Source of the DNA: Pseudopithomyces maydicus
Taxonomy: Eukaryota; Ascomycota; Dothideomycetes; Pleosporales; Didymosphaeriaceae
Direction of reading: 5' to 3'
DNA: 64,000 nucleotides
Assembly (NCBI GenBank): GCA_026873275.1
Contig: JANTUC010000001.1
Span: 2,046,001-2,110,000, forward strand
The notes below the pieces were generated by a model that had not been told where the DNA came from, did no database searches, and worked only from the letters and a program-made list of their open reading frames with translations. The position numbers and the translations under genes are program-made. Every line of letters begins with the position of its first letter. Within the stretch, counting starts at the first letter, position 1. Shown in pieces: positions 1-10,961 of this stretch.

Positions 1-2164
1 TCAAAAATTGCAATATTGCTGAAGCCCTTGGAACTAAACTTGCTGTCGGCAATTCACTATGATCTGGCGGCACGCATAGACGCTGTCCATCGCAGCGTTC
101 TTCATCTGCAAGGACTCCTCATTCCTGACGTGGAACAAGCAATTTCAGACAGAGGAAATAGTGCGGAAGCGCTGCTCTCAATTCCATCCGACATAGAGAT
201 TCGGTTTCGAACCGCGGCCGCAAGCGCTTATCTGGATATGTCACGGCCGGCATTCTTCCCTTTACAAGCTGGCGCCAATGCTTTGGTAACACACCTTGAG
301 AGGAGCACAAAGGAATTCAGCCCTGGTCGCTTCCTAAATGAGCGCATGCCTTCAGCAACTCAGTATCTAAACCTCCTTAAATGCGTTTGGATAGTTGAAC
401 GCCTCTACAACAGCGAGGCATTGATGAACGTGGACAGGGACTCCCAGTGGCCTGGATACATTGCACAGCTCCAAGAAGAGGTATCAACACAATGTCGGCG
501 ATTTAATTCTACGGGCCAAGAACGCTTGATTCCCCCTGACCTCAATGGCATGCAGAATCTCGAAGACTATTCTATATGGGTAGATGAATCAGCTGTGGCT
601 TTGATATCTCCGCATGTGCAAGAGCCTCTTGAAGAGGTTTTGAGAGTGAACCTTCCGAGTCCGCAAGATACCCAACGATGCTTCATTGTATTCAAAATCG
701 ATTCAACTCGATATCGACTCATCGAAGCTGTTAAGGAGAGCCGTGGCCAGTTGAGGGGAGCACGTGATCAAGAGTTCAGTATGGAAGTCGATCTAAGAAC
801 TTTGAGCTTCACACCTATCTACGCAACCCCAAGCTCGCAGCTCAAAGCACCGGAAGTCATCATCCACTCTGGAAGCACCCAAACGAATCCCACCTTCCCC
901 GAAGCAAAGTATGTATATCGACTCCAGCATCTGATAACAGGATATCAGCTGTATGAACGTTATGATCAAGCCATGGTAAAAGTGCAATTTGTGGTAGCCG
1001 GTCAATCTGAACCAATCGAAGAGCATGGGAGGATACAATTGTGGATGCCCAAGCCGTATCAAGTCTCATCGAGCAACAACTCTCCCAGCGCCTCCGAAAC
1101 CCAAAGTGTAGCTCATCAAAGTGATATTTCTTTAAACACAAGAATCCTCTCAAATATCTCTAGGCGAGACGTAAGAAGTGCCGGCACAAGCAGAAACTCA
1201 ACGTCTGTCCTGGTGAGCCTAACAAGCCCAACCTTTAATAGTATCAGTACTTCACAATCAGCCCCTGGGCACCCAAATACAAAGCCTCCAGCAAGTCGAA
1301 GCTCGATTTACAGTAGCTTCAAATCCAGCATATACTCGAAAAATAGAAGTCCAAGTGTGATGACTAGCGCGACGAGTGTATCCAGACGAACATCCAGCTC
1401 TGTTTCTACTATCAGCACTGGTAAAGGGAAGGCTCGTCTACATGAAAAGCCCCAAAAACCACTTCTGGTCATTTTTTTGAAAAGCAAGGTACGCTACTAC
1501 TTAATGGCAGCGCTAGCAAGCCAAAGCTTCATTGGGTTCACAATTTGATATGCGTTTTCTGAGTAAATATCTGTAAGTACTAATGATTGAAAAAACTTTA
1601 CTGACGGCGCCTCCGACTGATAGGATGAGATGGCGAGACTTGCGTTGGTAGCCATCGAAGTCGACGACCATACCAGCGTAATGCAAGAACGCTGCAATTG
1701 CAGAACCGCAAAAACCAAATGTACCGTGAGTTGTATTGAACGATCTAAGAGCTCACTTATAGCCCAGCGTTGGAACGCAGACGATGGTCTATCTAGTTGG
1801 AATCTCGCCGCCCTTGGAATGGAACAGCGGAAAACACCTTCAGACGCCGACTGGAATAATCTCACTAGAGTATCGTTTAGGTTCCAGAGCATGGAAGGTA
1901 TATCAATGCAAATCTAGTGGTCTAATTACGAGTGCTAAGACGAGTGTAGATCGCTACAGATTTGCCGGTGGCCCCTGCTCATGCCATCCAAAAACGCACC
2001 ATGACTTGTCGGCATGTGTTCTCCAGCGCCACCAGGGCATATTTGGCGAAGTGAAACAAATAGGCAGTCAAAGACTGCGTAACTACCATGCTGAAAGAGA
2101 GAGAGCAACAGGCCGAAGCATGGTTATGGGGTCACTGCCGGAAGATGAAGCTGAGTTCCGTTAA
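1..2164 (+). CDS. Fungal-specific hypothetical protein, 5' end cut by window
   Basis: The frame is open to the left edge with no ATG near it, so the gene starts upstream. Proposed exons are 1-1488, 1624-1897 and 1950-2164; both introns are GT-AG and the frame closes on TAA. The N-terminal two thirds look globular. A Ser/Thr-rich linker follows at about residues 355-480. The C-terminal part, spread over three exons, has a Cys pattern (ERCNC, then SCIER), the stretch QRWNADDGLSSWNLAALG and a final GGPCSCH. That C-terminal layout resembles a family of uncharacterised ascomycete proteins, but I know no function for it. No signal peptide or membrane segment is visible in the part present. The gene model is well supported; the role is unknown. 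Confidence 0.75.
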
Positions 2165-3534
2165 TTTGACTCGCCCCACGTAAAGTCAAAAACGTATCAG
2201 TGCTTTATCATTATAGAGATAAAAAAAGAAGATATGGCAAGAGTCTGCAAAAAGAAAAATATAAAACAGTGAGGAGGATTTGCTAGTGGTTATCTACTTA
2301 ACTTTTAATCCCCTGGTACTCTACTTGAATATAGCTCGAAAAAATTCTTGTGGATAATTAAATTTTTTACGGATACCTTTTATTTACGCTATTTTTCTCG
2401 CTATATTGTGGAGAGACTCTTTTTTTAACTATTTCTTACGCTGTCGTTATTGTATTGTACTATTAACTTGTTACTCGACACCTTTTTTTATTGAAGTATA
2501 AAAAAACCGAGTCTCATCAAGACAGGGCTAGTGCTATACATGAAATGCTTTAGAGCTGCCGCGCTCAGTATAAACTATATACTGACTTCATTTACCTAGG
2601 CATTAGAAAACTTACAAGTTTCGAGTTGCTTGAATTACCATTACGTGCTATCCCCAAGTGTGCTCTCGCAAGCCAGTCAGTCCGCATGCGCACTCCCTTC
2701 AATCTACCGCTTCAACTAAAAATACAGAAGAAATCAGGAGATATAAGCTGGCTTCCTTTTTCGCCTTTATTTGCTTAGTGGCATGTCGTAGAACGATTAG
2801 GTCCCTCAACAGCGCGCCCGAACCCCCGCCCGAACCCCCGCCCGGACCCCCGCCCGGCTCGTGTACTCTTTGCAAATCTGTAGCTCTGCCTACCACAGCA
2901 CTCCGGATCTGCAGTGCTCTTCTACTTTACGAGATACCAGTGTAAGAACCATGGATAGCCAAACGCAGTATTTGCTATATACGTTCGAGGCGACCGCTCA
3001 ACAACCAAAAATCTGCATAAATCTGTACCTTTGTGCACACCCAAAGATCTCAGAAGCATAGCGATAGAAGCCATTTAATAACAATTTAGGGAGGTTTTGA
3101 GATTTTCAATCAACGTTGTAAGAACATGTACAGGTTATGCCAACTCCAGCTTAAGGAAAACTAGACGCAACGAATCCAATAACAAGGAGCAATAAGAATA
3201 TACACCAAACATAAGAGGGTGAATGTAATTGATGAGAAGGTTTATTATGAGTTATATCCGTACCCTGGAACGGTACCTGGGTATCTCGGGATAGGTCCGA
3301 GGGGCAATTCATGTTCCCAGTCTAAGCAGAAACTATGTAGCTGAGCTTGAGCTTTGCTGATCTCAACAATAATCTCTATGTATGATCTCATGCATTCAAT
3401 TTAAATCCACATACAAAACGTATAAGAAGCTTCGTATACACCCACTTGTTCGGAACTGATATTCATACCTTCTACTTACTGTCAGGTGTATAATTTCTTT
3501 AGATCTCTATATCGCCCTGCTCGAGGCACGAAAA
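2165..3534. other. Gene-free, partly AT-rich stretch
   Basis: The first 450 bases are strongly AT-rich with many T and A runs. The only structured element is the GC-rich 12-bp tandem repeat at 2815-2858. Short open frames here lack coding character. The last 300 bases should hold the promoter of the PAN-domain gene; a TATA-like TATAATTTC lies about 45 bases before its ATG. Confidence 0.5.
2815..2858. repeat. GC-rich 12-bp tandem repeat, about 3.5 copies
   Basis: A unit of the form cccgaacccccg is repeated with small changes inside otherwise AT-rich DNA. In one frame it would encode Pro-Glu/Gly-Pro-Pro repeats, but the surrounding frame does not look coding, so I treat it as a minisatellite. 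Confidence 0.7.
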
Positions 3535-4559
3535 ATGAAAGTTGCGGCGGTTCTCCAGACCTATTTGGTTGCCAGAGCGCTGGCACAACACACCGCTTCC
3601 GAACACTTCAATCGCATATGTTTTAGCCTAGATGGCCAGACTGAGCAGATCGTCCCTGGTTACACTGTGCGGTACAAGTGCGATGCTTACGGACCTCACG
3701 ACGGCAACAAAATACCAGCATCTACTCCAAGAGACTGCGCTATACTATGTGAGAGCACAAGGGAGTGCAAGGGAAGCACTTGGCTCTCAGACCAGAGACA
3801 ATGTGTCTTGAACGGCGAACAGCCGTCTGGAATCCGCCAAAAGACAATCTACATGAAGAAGGAAGAGGTGGATCTGTTTCCGGAAGGCGAGGACCCCTTC
3901 AGCATAGATGCAGCGGATGCCATCAAGCAGTGTCAGAAAAACCAGAAAGACTGCGAAAACCAGCTAGACCAGTGTAACGACCGGCGATTGCAAGACAATC
4001 AACAATCTGCGTTGCAACTGGCCCAGATAAAAGCGCAGCATCTCGAAGAAAACCAAAATCTGGCATTGCAGTTAGATCAATGCATAGCTCAGCGGGTTGA
4101 GGACGAGAAGAATTATGCCGCAGAACTGGAGAAACTGAGAGATCCTCTTGTTATAAGTGGTCCTGTTCGATGTGAGTAGATCACTGAACTATCATTCTCG
4201 ATCAATAGTGCAGGGGTTGACTTGACTCTAGGTCCTGAACATCATGGAAAAAAAGTTAGTGTTGGAGGAACAATATTCCAAAATTGGTGTGGAGCATGTA
4301 TGTATACACTGTTACTATTTTCAATCTGAATACATTGACTAACTCTATTTAAGATCATAACCACGGAGCTTGGCTGGGTGATGCGCACAATGTTGGTGAA
4401 ATCCATGACTGCATGGCGTTGTGTGTAGCTCGAGATGGTTGTGACCAAGCACTAGTTTCTCATTCCGGGAAGTATTGCAGGCTTTATAGTAGCAAAAACA
4501 AATCCGGAGGGCCTCCTCCACATAAAAGTGCTGGTTGGAACGGCGGCATCAAGGTTTAG
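3535..4559 (+). CDS. Secreted PAN/apple-domain protein with central coiled coil
   Basis: Exons are 3535-4171, 4214-4297 and 4354-4559 (308 residues), with GTGAGT and GTATGT donors and a continuous frame. Residues 1-18 form a signal peptide ending ARALAQ. Residues about 28-105 hold a Cys-rich module with the pattern RDCAILCESTRECKG, typical of the PAN/apple fold. A charged, Gln-rich heptad segment (about 130-205) follows and is probably a coiled coil. A second module at the C-terminus carries HDCMALCVARDGCDQA and KYCRLY. PAN modules bind protein or carbohydrate, so an extracellular or cell-wall adhesive role is likely, but no ligand can be named. No GPI signal or membrane segment is seen. Confidence 0.82.
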
Positions 4560-5304
4560 TTCTTGGAAGTCGGATTTTCAAGTGTGTGTACTTCTCCCAA
4601 GTTCGTGGCCAATTTTTCATCAAAAGCAATCTTCCGTCTCGTTTGTAAATTTATGTTCTTCAGTATCATCTCATGTTGTCTCAATTGTTTACTGTTTCTT
4701 GTTTTTGAATCCGTTACGTCTAGTTGCCTTTAGCTGGAGGTCGGTATGACCTGTACAGGTCCTTGCGACATTAATTTAAACACACTATCATTAAGCCAGC
4801 CAAGGTCCATGATTGGCTTGCCTTGAGCAGCCCTCCTGTTACGGGTGCCAGCAGAAAACCACGAGCCTGGGCCAGAATCAAATGTGATCTGTGCATCCGT
4901 CGATTCAGCGGTTCGCTAAGTAACTAGGCTTCACTACTACAAAAGGCAGCATGGCACCTTTATTTTCAAGGCAATGAATGTGCCATAGATCAACGACGCT
5001 GAGCCGAAAATGGCCCGCTTGGTGATTTTCAGAAGGCGGAGGGAATATTGGAAAGCAGACTCGAAGTGGAGGAGAAGCTGTTTTATTGTGTACCTAGCGA
5101 GGATACTATACTAGATACAAGTCTTGTCTTATATACACTATCCCACGACTCCACATTTTTCCTACACATGTTCCAATACGCCGAACTAGATCCTGTACTC
5201 TTGCTTGAAGGCTCTCGTAACTTGAGCACGCCAAAAGTGGTGGCCATGAAATCCTTGGAGTTGAAGTACATGACTTATGCTTGGTGATGCTGTATGACAT
5301 GTCT
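4560..5304. other. Intergenic, convergent 3' ends
   Basis: This lies between the 3' end of the PAN-domain gene and the 3' end of the minus-strand six-cysteine gene. I see no supportable gene or repeat in it. Confidence 0.5.
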
Positions 5305-5853
5305 CTAACGAGGGTGGTCGCGGCCACAGAACTGGCGGTCGGCGAAGTCGTATCCGTAGCTGATCTTCCAGTCGGAAAGTTCGACCCAGCCGGGCTTGTA
5401 CAAGCCACAGCGAGAAGTGATGCGAGCAGAGGTCTCCCTGCGAGACCCGGCGTCGCACCGGTTCTGGTTTCCGCGGTTGCAGAAGAAAGCAACGGCGTTG
5501 CCGTTGTATCTGTAGAAATCGGCACCAGGGGGGACATCCTTTCCGCCGTTTCCACCACAGTCCAAATCCAAAGCGTCGTTGGCTCTATCAAGGCTTGCGT
5601 GATCGAGCTCTGCATTGACGCCGCAGTAGACCATATCACCAGCGCGGGCTTCGAGAGCGTCAGCCTTAGGAAGAGCTTCAGCGTCCGACCTGGCAGCGAC
5701 CGTGCTGTCCTCAATCTTGGTATGGGTTGCCTTGCCAGCTTCGTCGTAGGTAACAAGGTAAGTGCCCTCAGGAGTGCTCTTGGGGACGAAAAAGCCACGA
5801 GCTTGGGTGGAGACTGCAAGAGCAGCAACGAGAAGGGCCTGATTGACACGCAT
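5305..5853 (-). CDS. Small secreted six-cysteine protein
   Basis: A single-exon gene of 182 residues. The frame is open for 53 further codons upstream, but the ATG at 5853 is chosen because it begins a clear signal peptide (MRVNQALLVAALAVSTQARG). A charged pro-like region follows up to about residue 70. The mature part has exactly six cysteines (in YCGVN, LDCGG, FFCNR, NRCDA, SRCGL, QFCGR), which could form three disulfides. No catalytic motif is recognisable. It resembles small cysteine-rich secreted proteins of plant-associated fungi, so an effector or cell-surface role is possible, but this is inference from size, secretion and Cys content. A TATA-like box lies 122-129 bases upstream. Confidence 0.82.
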   Translation of the reverse strand: MRVNQALLVAALAVSTQARGFFVPKSTPEGTYLVTYDEAGKATHTKIEDSTVAARSDAEALPKADALEARAGDMVYCGVNAELDHASLDRANDALDLDCGGNGGKDVPPGADFYRYNGNAVAFFCNRGNQNRCDAGSRRETSARITSRCGLYKPGWVELSDWKISYGYDFADRQFCGRDHPR

Positions 5854-8589
5854 TTTGATAGTTGAGAAAGATAAGACTTGGTCTTGTAGAAAGATGCGTT
5901 GTTGGATTGTAGGACTGTTTGACTGCCAAAGAATTGATGGTGGTGGTGTCGATATTGAGAGGAACTTCGAGGCCCTTTTATATTCTTCTTGTCCTTTGAA
6001 TTTCTCGAGCACTTGTACATAATCGTCTTCAGCAGTGTTCTTTTCCTCTAACGATCCGATTCGGCATTGTGGAGCCTCTCGTTTGAACCTTGTTGCCCAG
6101 TGTTCTTGTTGTTGACTAGAATTAGGATATACAGTGTGGGCCTCACTCTCTGCTTCGTTTGCACCCAGTACATCCTATGTAGGAGTAGAACGTCTTCCAA
6201 TTACCAAATTGACTCTAGTTAGTTTCTTCGTTTGTTCGCTATTGCATGGGTCTGTTCAACTAGTCGATCATGCATTATGGCTCTACTGTCTACCAGAGGT
6301 CCATGCTCAAACAATCCAAATTTGTACACTCGTATCATGTCACCGGCATCTTTTTCTCGGGATATCAAATAAATACACTGCAGAGAATGGCTAAACATTT
6401 CGATATGGGTGTAAGTGAGGGTCTTGGATAATCAGCCACAAGTTAAATCGGACATGAGTCCAGCATAGTATTGTAAACAGACACATGAACAAAAAGTAGT
6501 AACTTACGCCGCCTTGAGCCAGCCACGAATTCAACATGATGTGTTAAGGGTCCCGAGTAGAGGACCATGCTTGCTTCAATCCTCCGTCCATACGAGACGC
6601 AGGGTCTAGTATCCACAAGGTTTCTGAGGAGGATATCCACTTTGCCTGTGCTACGCTGATTCTGCCCCCACATGCCAAGGACTGAGCGAAGGAAGTGGGT
6701 CAAGTTCCCTAATACCGTACAAGCGTTTAGACCCTGGATTTTTTATGCGAGACCAAAGAGACTGGATGATGGGTCGGCTTTTTCCCCACGATCTTGGCAG
6801 GGCCTCCAGCCTTTCGCAGCTCATGGGAAATACTCCGTTGCCAAGGGCTCGCTCACTTATAGCGCGCAACATGAATCTTCCACGCGCTTGGCATCGGATT
6901 CTATTGGCTCTGAACAACATTCGGCCCCAAGACTATTAGCAAACGTTTCTTCTTCCAGTATCTGGTTTTGACATGCGACAACACTTTTCTAAATTAGCTG
7001 ACCATCATCGAGCCATGGTCAGACGTGTAATTGTCTTATTGCGTTATTTCTTGAGATTCCAGAACTCACTTGCTCTGATATAACGACAATGGAAAGTGAT
7101 ATGCCATAGCATTCTAGAGACTTTGAAGAATCAAGTACAGCCTGCGAAGATACATAATTATTAGCAAAGCGCCGAGCATTCGTATTTTGGTATTAACGCG
7201 AGTGTACAGTAAATTTAGCCTGTCATAGTTCAGCTAGTCAATTGCGAGGTTTGTGCCTAGCGGCTTGTCTCGTCGAGTCCACGTTGTACGCTTGATATTA
7301 ATCTTAAAAATGGTGGCTCGAAGTTCACCGCTTGAGGCTGTGACTCGCATACAATTCTGCGCAGCAATTCTCATGCTCAATGGTTTATTACATTATTAGC
7401 TGGTTGCTCTGTATTTCGTTGTGATATTGTCAATGATAACCGTCTATCGCCTCAACACGCTTGTGATTCTGGCACATTATCTAATAGAGTACTCGCTTGA
7501 GTCCGCATCGACAAGACAGCAAGGAGCGGTAAGAAAGGACAATCTGCGACACTTGTTTACTGCTTATTGCTTTGTTATCCAAACTACCATGTACTAAGAA
7601 GGAACGATGGCCTGGGGGCAATTCAACTGAATGAGCATCATAGGCCTCTCAAACAAGCGATGATAGAATACTCGTATACTAGCTGCTGCTATGAGCAAAG
7701 ATCTTTACCATTAAAGGCCGGTTCAAAGAAGGGCCGAATCTACCGCTTCCAGGCACGGGCGTCCTGAAGCTCCGTGATAGCCGGCTGTTGGAGTGATTTG
7801 TTACACGTGCCTCTAGTGCCATCGCGATGTGCTTCACGCTATCCCGTTGGGATCTAATCTGTAAGTAAGGAAGCTCGTATGAACTGTGTTGAGGTATTTC
7901 TTTCTTTTACCGTATTGAAGGTTGATCGACATTCTCACCGCCGCAGGATTGGGCTTTTTCTTTGGCGTCGTCGGCGTAACTCGCACGCGGCGGTGGCGAC
8001 TAATCGCGTTAGAACGCGCTGGTGCTTTATTTTTGCCTAAAAATATCTAATATAATTTATACATAGCGTACTCCACAGGCGAGTGCGCCCCCTGATTTCC
8101 CTAGTGAAACTTGGAATTCTATACTCCTGTTGTTCTTTCGAAGCATCGAATACAAAGTGAAAGTAAAGATTTAAAACAAAGATTTACTACTGACTCAGAG
8201 ATTGGAGGCTAGTACGGTAATTCGCAGGGTAGATAAGAAAATCTATTTTCAAGGTTCTACGGTCGTGTGTGAAAGTAATAAATTTTGGTTGATTGATATA
8301 TACACAGCGTTAGATATATATTGATTAGAGCTTTCCACCACCAAGAAGACGAACAGCTCTTCCATACATGCTTACACTGTTATGTTCTGAAATGTGTAGA
8401 CAAAGTAGGTACAGCTGAATACCCCAGAAATAATCGAACGTACTCCAGTCGATCCGCCCGGGCGTATCCTTCTCCAACCTTCACAACACTCCATTCTAAG
8501 GAAACGTCTAAATCACACTGCTGGACGACCCCAAAGGCCTCGGATTCCTACAAGGTAGTTAGACACGAAAATCTACCACATCAACACCA
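5854..8589. other. Long gene-free, mostly AT-rich stretch
   Basis: Apart from the promoter of the six-cysteine gene, I find no supportable gene in about 2.7 kb. The open frames are short and lack coding character. A CpG-dense patch at about 7926-8023 stands out. The last 80 bases may contain a third exon of the neighbouring Ser/Thr-rich gene (see that entry). Confidence 0.5.
5975..5982 (-). promoter_or_regulatory. TATA-like box of the six-cysteine gene
   Basis: Read on the minus strand the site is TATAAAAG, about 122-129 bases before the ATG at 5853. That is a plausible position for a core promoter of a strongly expressed secreted-protein gene. Confidence 0.5.
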
Positions 8590-9619
8590 TCACGGAGTAC
8601 AGCGTAAATATATAAGCATGTGCATGTATACATACCATCCCAACGGCTCCACAATCACAAACTCCGGCACCCCCACCTCCAACGGCCTCGTCACCGTAAA
8701 CGTCGCCGTCAGTCCCGGCCTCCTCGCGACCCCCGCCCTTGAATACGGCCAATGATACGGGAGTTGCGATAGGCCCTTCGTGAACGCCGGGCCCGGCACG
8801 GTCGTCGCGTCGACCGTCTGCGCGGGCGTGCTTACCGTCGTATGGCTGCTTTGCTTAGCCTCCCAGACGCTTAATAGTTTTTCGACGCGGGGGTTTAGGC
8901 CTGCGGGTTGGATGCCGAAGGGCTTCGTGACGACGTCGTTGGCGAAGGTGAGGATGGATTTGGAGAGCGTGTAGATGGAGGGGTTGTCGGCGTCGCAGAA
9001 GGGGAGGACTACTTTGGAGAAGGCGTCCCAGGCGGAGCGGGTGGGGTCATCGTGGGAGGAGCATGAGTTGCATTGGGGGATGAAGCTTTGGTGGTGGGTG
9101 TTGGATTAGAGAAGATGGGAGAGAGAAATAATAGGAGGTGGAAACGTACGTCTGCTCTCTGGCACTCCTTTGGGATGAATTGCAGAACTGGAGATCGAAA
9201 GGCCGGTAGTCTTGCCAGACGGGTGTGTCCTCTGTGATATTGTTCCAGAGGATTGTTATGTTTTGGAACATGTTCTCGCATTGTCCTTTGGGCAAGAAAC
9301 AGGCTTTGATTGCATCTTCGAGTCCAGTAGATGTAGGGGCAGTGCTGGTGGTCAAAGATGTTGAGATATTTGTTGTTGTACTAGTTGTAGATGGCAGATC
9401 GGGAAATACGGTTGAGAAAACGGTTGAGAAAACGGTTGTGTAGACAGTTGAGCGGACACCACCTGGGTCAGAGTTCTGGGAGGTGCTCGTACATGGCTTG
9501 ACGATACCAAGAGCTGATGAACAGACGCCGTCAGAGGCCAGTTCTTCTGGTAAACCGGCGGACAGCTGGTTAGGAGCAGCGCCGGCCAGGGCAAGGAGAC
9601 CGAGATGAAGGATTCTCAT
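8590..9619 (-). CDS. Secreted Ser/Thr-rich hypothetical protein
   Basis: Exons are 9150-9619 and 8590-9085 (minus strand), joined across a 64-nt GTACGT...AAG intron. The product is about 321 residues. The start at 9619 opens a signal peptide (MRILHLGLLALAGAAPNQLS). A Thr/Ser-rich stretch with TVFSTVF repeats follows, then a Cys-containing region (KACFLPKGQCEN, QFCNSS, PQCNSCSS, LPFCDAD). The C-terminus has a proline/valine-rich tail. The 3' end is uncertain: a GTATGT donor sits after EPLGW, and using the acceptor at about 8550 would give a short third exon ending at 8508. The S/T-rich segment suggests O-glycosylation in the wall or outside the cell. The family was not recognised. Confidence 0.72.
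9410..9440. repeat. 12-bp tandem repeat within coding sequence
   Basis: A 12-bp unit (acggttgagaaa) occurs about 2.5 times. On the minus strand it encodes the STVF repeats of the secreted Ser/Thr-rich protein and preserves the frame. Confidence 0.7.
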
Positions 9620-10167
9620 AGTGTATAGTGAGCATGGAGTCCTGCCCTGACACTGTACGTTATTGAGGGGGGACAGGCAACGCATCGGTTACTTCCCCCA
9701 TCTTCAATGCCATGGCAAACAGTCTCGTCGCGTCATCACACTAGAGGTACTAGGACACGACATGTGAAGTTTTGTACAGACCAATGTCTTTTGAGCGACC
9801 GCTCAAACGCATCATGAAGCAGCATTGCAGATATACCGTATACTTGGCCCAAAGAAGATACCACCCGAGTAGCTGTTTTCTGTCCCCTCCGCTACACAAT
9901 ACAGCAAGGTGATGTGCCAAGGTGAGAATGGCATGAAAGAGAAAACGCCCAGGCAAACAATTAAGGTTTATTCAATACATGCAATCAAGAAGATGGGGAA
10001 AATGCTGCACAGAGATGAGTCGGAAAGAAGTAAAGGTTAAAGATTACAATGAGAAACAGCAGCGGAGGCGTGATGCAAGGTATCACAACAGAGAGATACA
10101 GTAGGAAACAGGGGTGTCGCAACGCAAGATGCAAAATACCACAGCAAAAGATCCACCCGATGTGTCG
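9620..10167. other. Intergenic
   Basis: Upstream region of the secreted Ser/Thr-rich gene and downstream region of the DUF1349 gene. No gene, repeat or other element is visible. Confidence 0.5.
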
Positions 10168-10961
10168 TTAGAATATCTCCAGTCCCTCAAAGTCTACACA
10201 CAGGTTCCGCGGACTGGTGCTGAAGCCGTTTCTCCTCTCGTACATGGAGGTGCCGAAGTTTGCGGGACGCGATGCGTAGACGCCCACGCGGACGGCCTTG
10301 TCCTCGACCCCCAGAAGAACCAGGTCACCTCCCGCAGCTTCTTCCAGCCGGCCACCTCGTCCTCGTACCACACCCACAGGGCGCAGCCGATGCGCTCGAT
10401 CTTGACGCGCAGCTCGGGTCGGCGCACGACGTCGGCGCGGGCCCAATCAGCACCGTCCGACGTGGCGACGACAGAGGTGGCATGGCAGGCGCCGTTGCAG
10501 AACTCGAGGCCGACCTTGACCCATTTGGAGGCCGGGGCCGGGGGCATGTAGGGCGGCGGCAGCTGGTGCCCCGCATTCTGGGTCGGGTGCGTGTTGGGTG
10601 CAGGCGGGTTACTGGCGGCGGTGGACGACGGCGCGGAGGGTGTGTTCGAAGGGCCTTCGCTGGGCCGCGGCGTCGCGCTCGTCGGCGTCGCAACACGGCC
10701 CGGGGGCGCGCCGGCGAAGATGACGAGCCCGGCCTGGTCCCACTCGAGCTCCCACTCGGCGGCGACGGTGACCTCGGCGGCGATGAAGGGATTGCGCAGG
10801 GCGGTGTACAAGATTGGCGCGGTCGAGGTGTCTCGCGAGGGTGGCTTTCTCCACAGATCGGTATTGGGCGGGGCGGCAAGGCTGAACAAGCCCATATATT
10901 CAGGTAGCACCGAATCCGGGGGGCAGTTTAGCGCGGTAAACGACGAGCTGTCGGGCGGCAT
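10168..10961 (-). CDS. DUF1349 (concanavalin-A-like) protein with one frame break
   Basis: The ATG at 10961 begins a typical N-terminus (MPPDSSSFTALNCPP). The region with WELEWDQAGLVIFAG and WVKVGLEF matches the DUF1349 fold, a beta-sandwich family of unknown biochemical role. A Pro/Ser/Thr-rich insert of about 60 residues separates these two parts. The frame reads well to VTWFFWG. The sensible C-terminus (VEDKAVRVGVYASRPA to LEIF-stop at 10168) lies in the -1 frame. The switch falls at the run of five C at 10308-10312 on the plus strand, where one more base would restore a single frame. No intron fits there. It is either a sequence error or a genuine recent mutation. Confidence 0.75.

Noticed and set aside
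2658..2945. Frame containing a Pro-Glu-Pro-Pro run
   Set aside because: The run comes from a GC-rich minisatellite and the rest of the frame looks random.
5106..6020. 304-codon minus-strand frame over the six-cysteine gene
   Set aside because: Out-of-frame shadow; it lacks a signal peptide and has random composition, while the overlapping frame gives a clean secreted Cys-patterned protein.
8321..8755. 144-codon plus-strand frame
   Set aside because: Overlaps the 3' end of the secreted Ser/Thr-rich gene on the other strand; composition is not protein-like.
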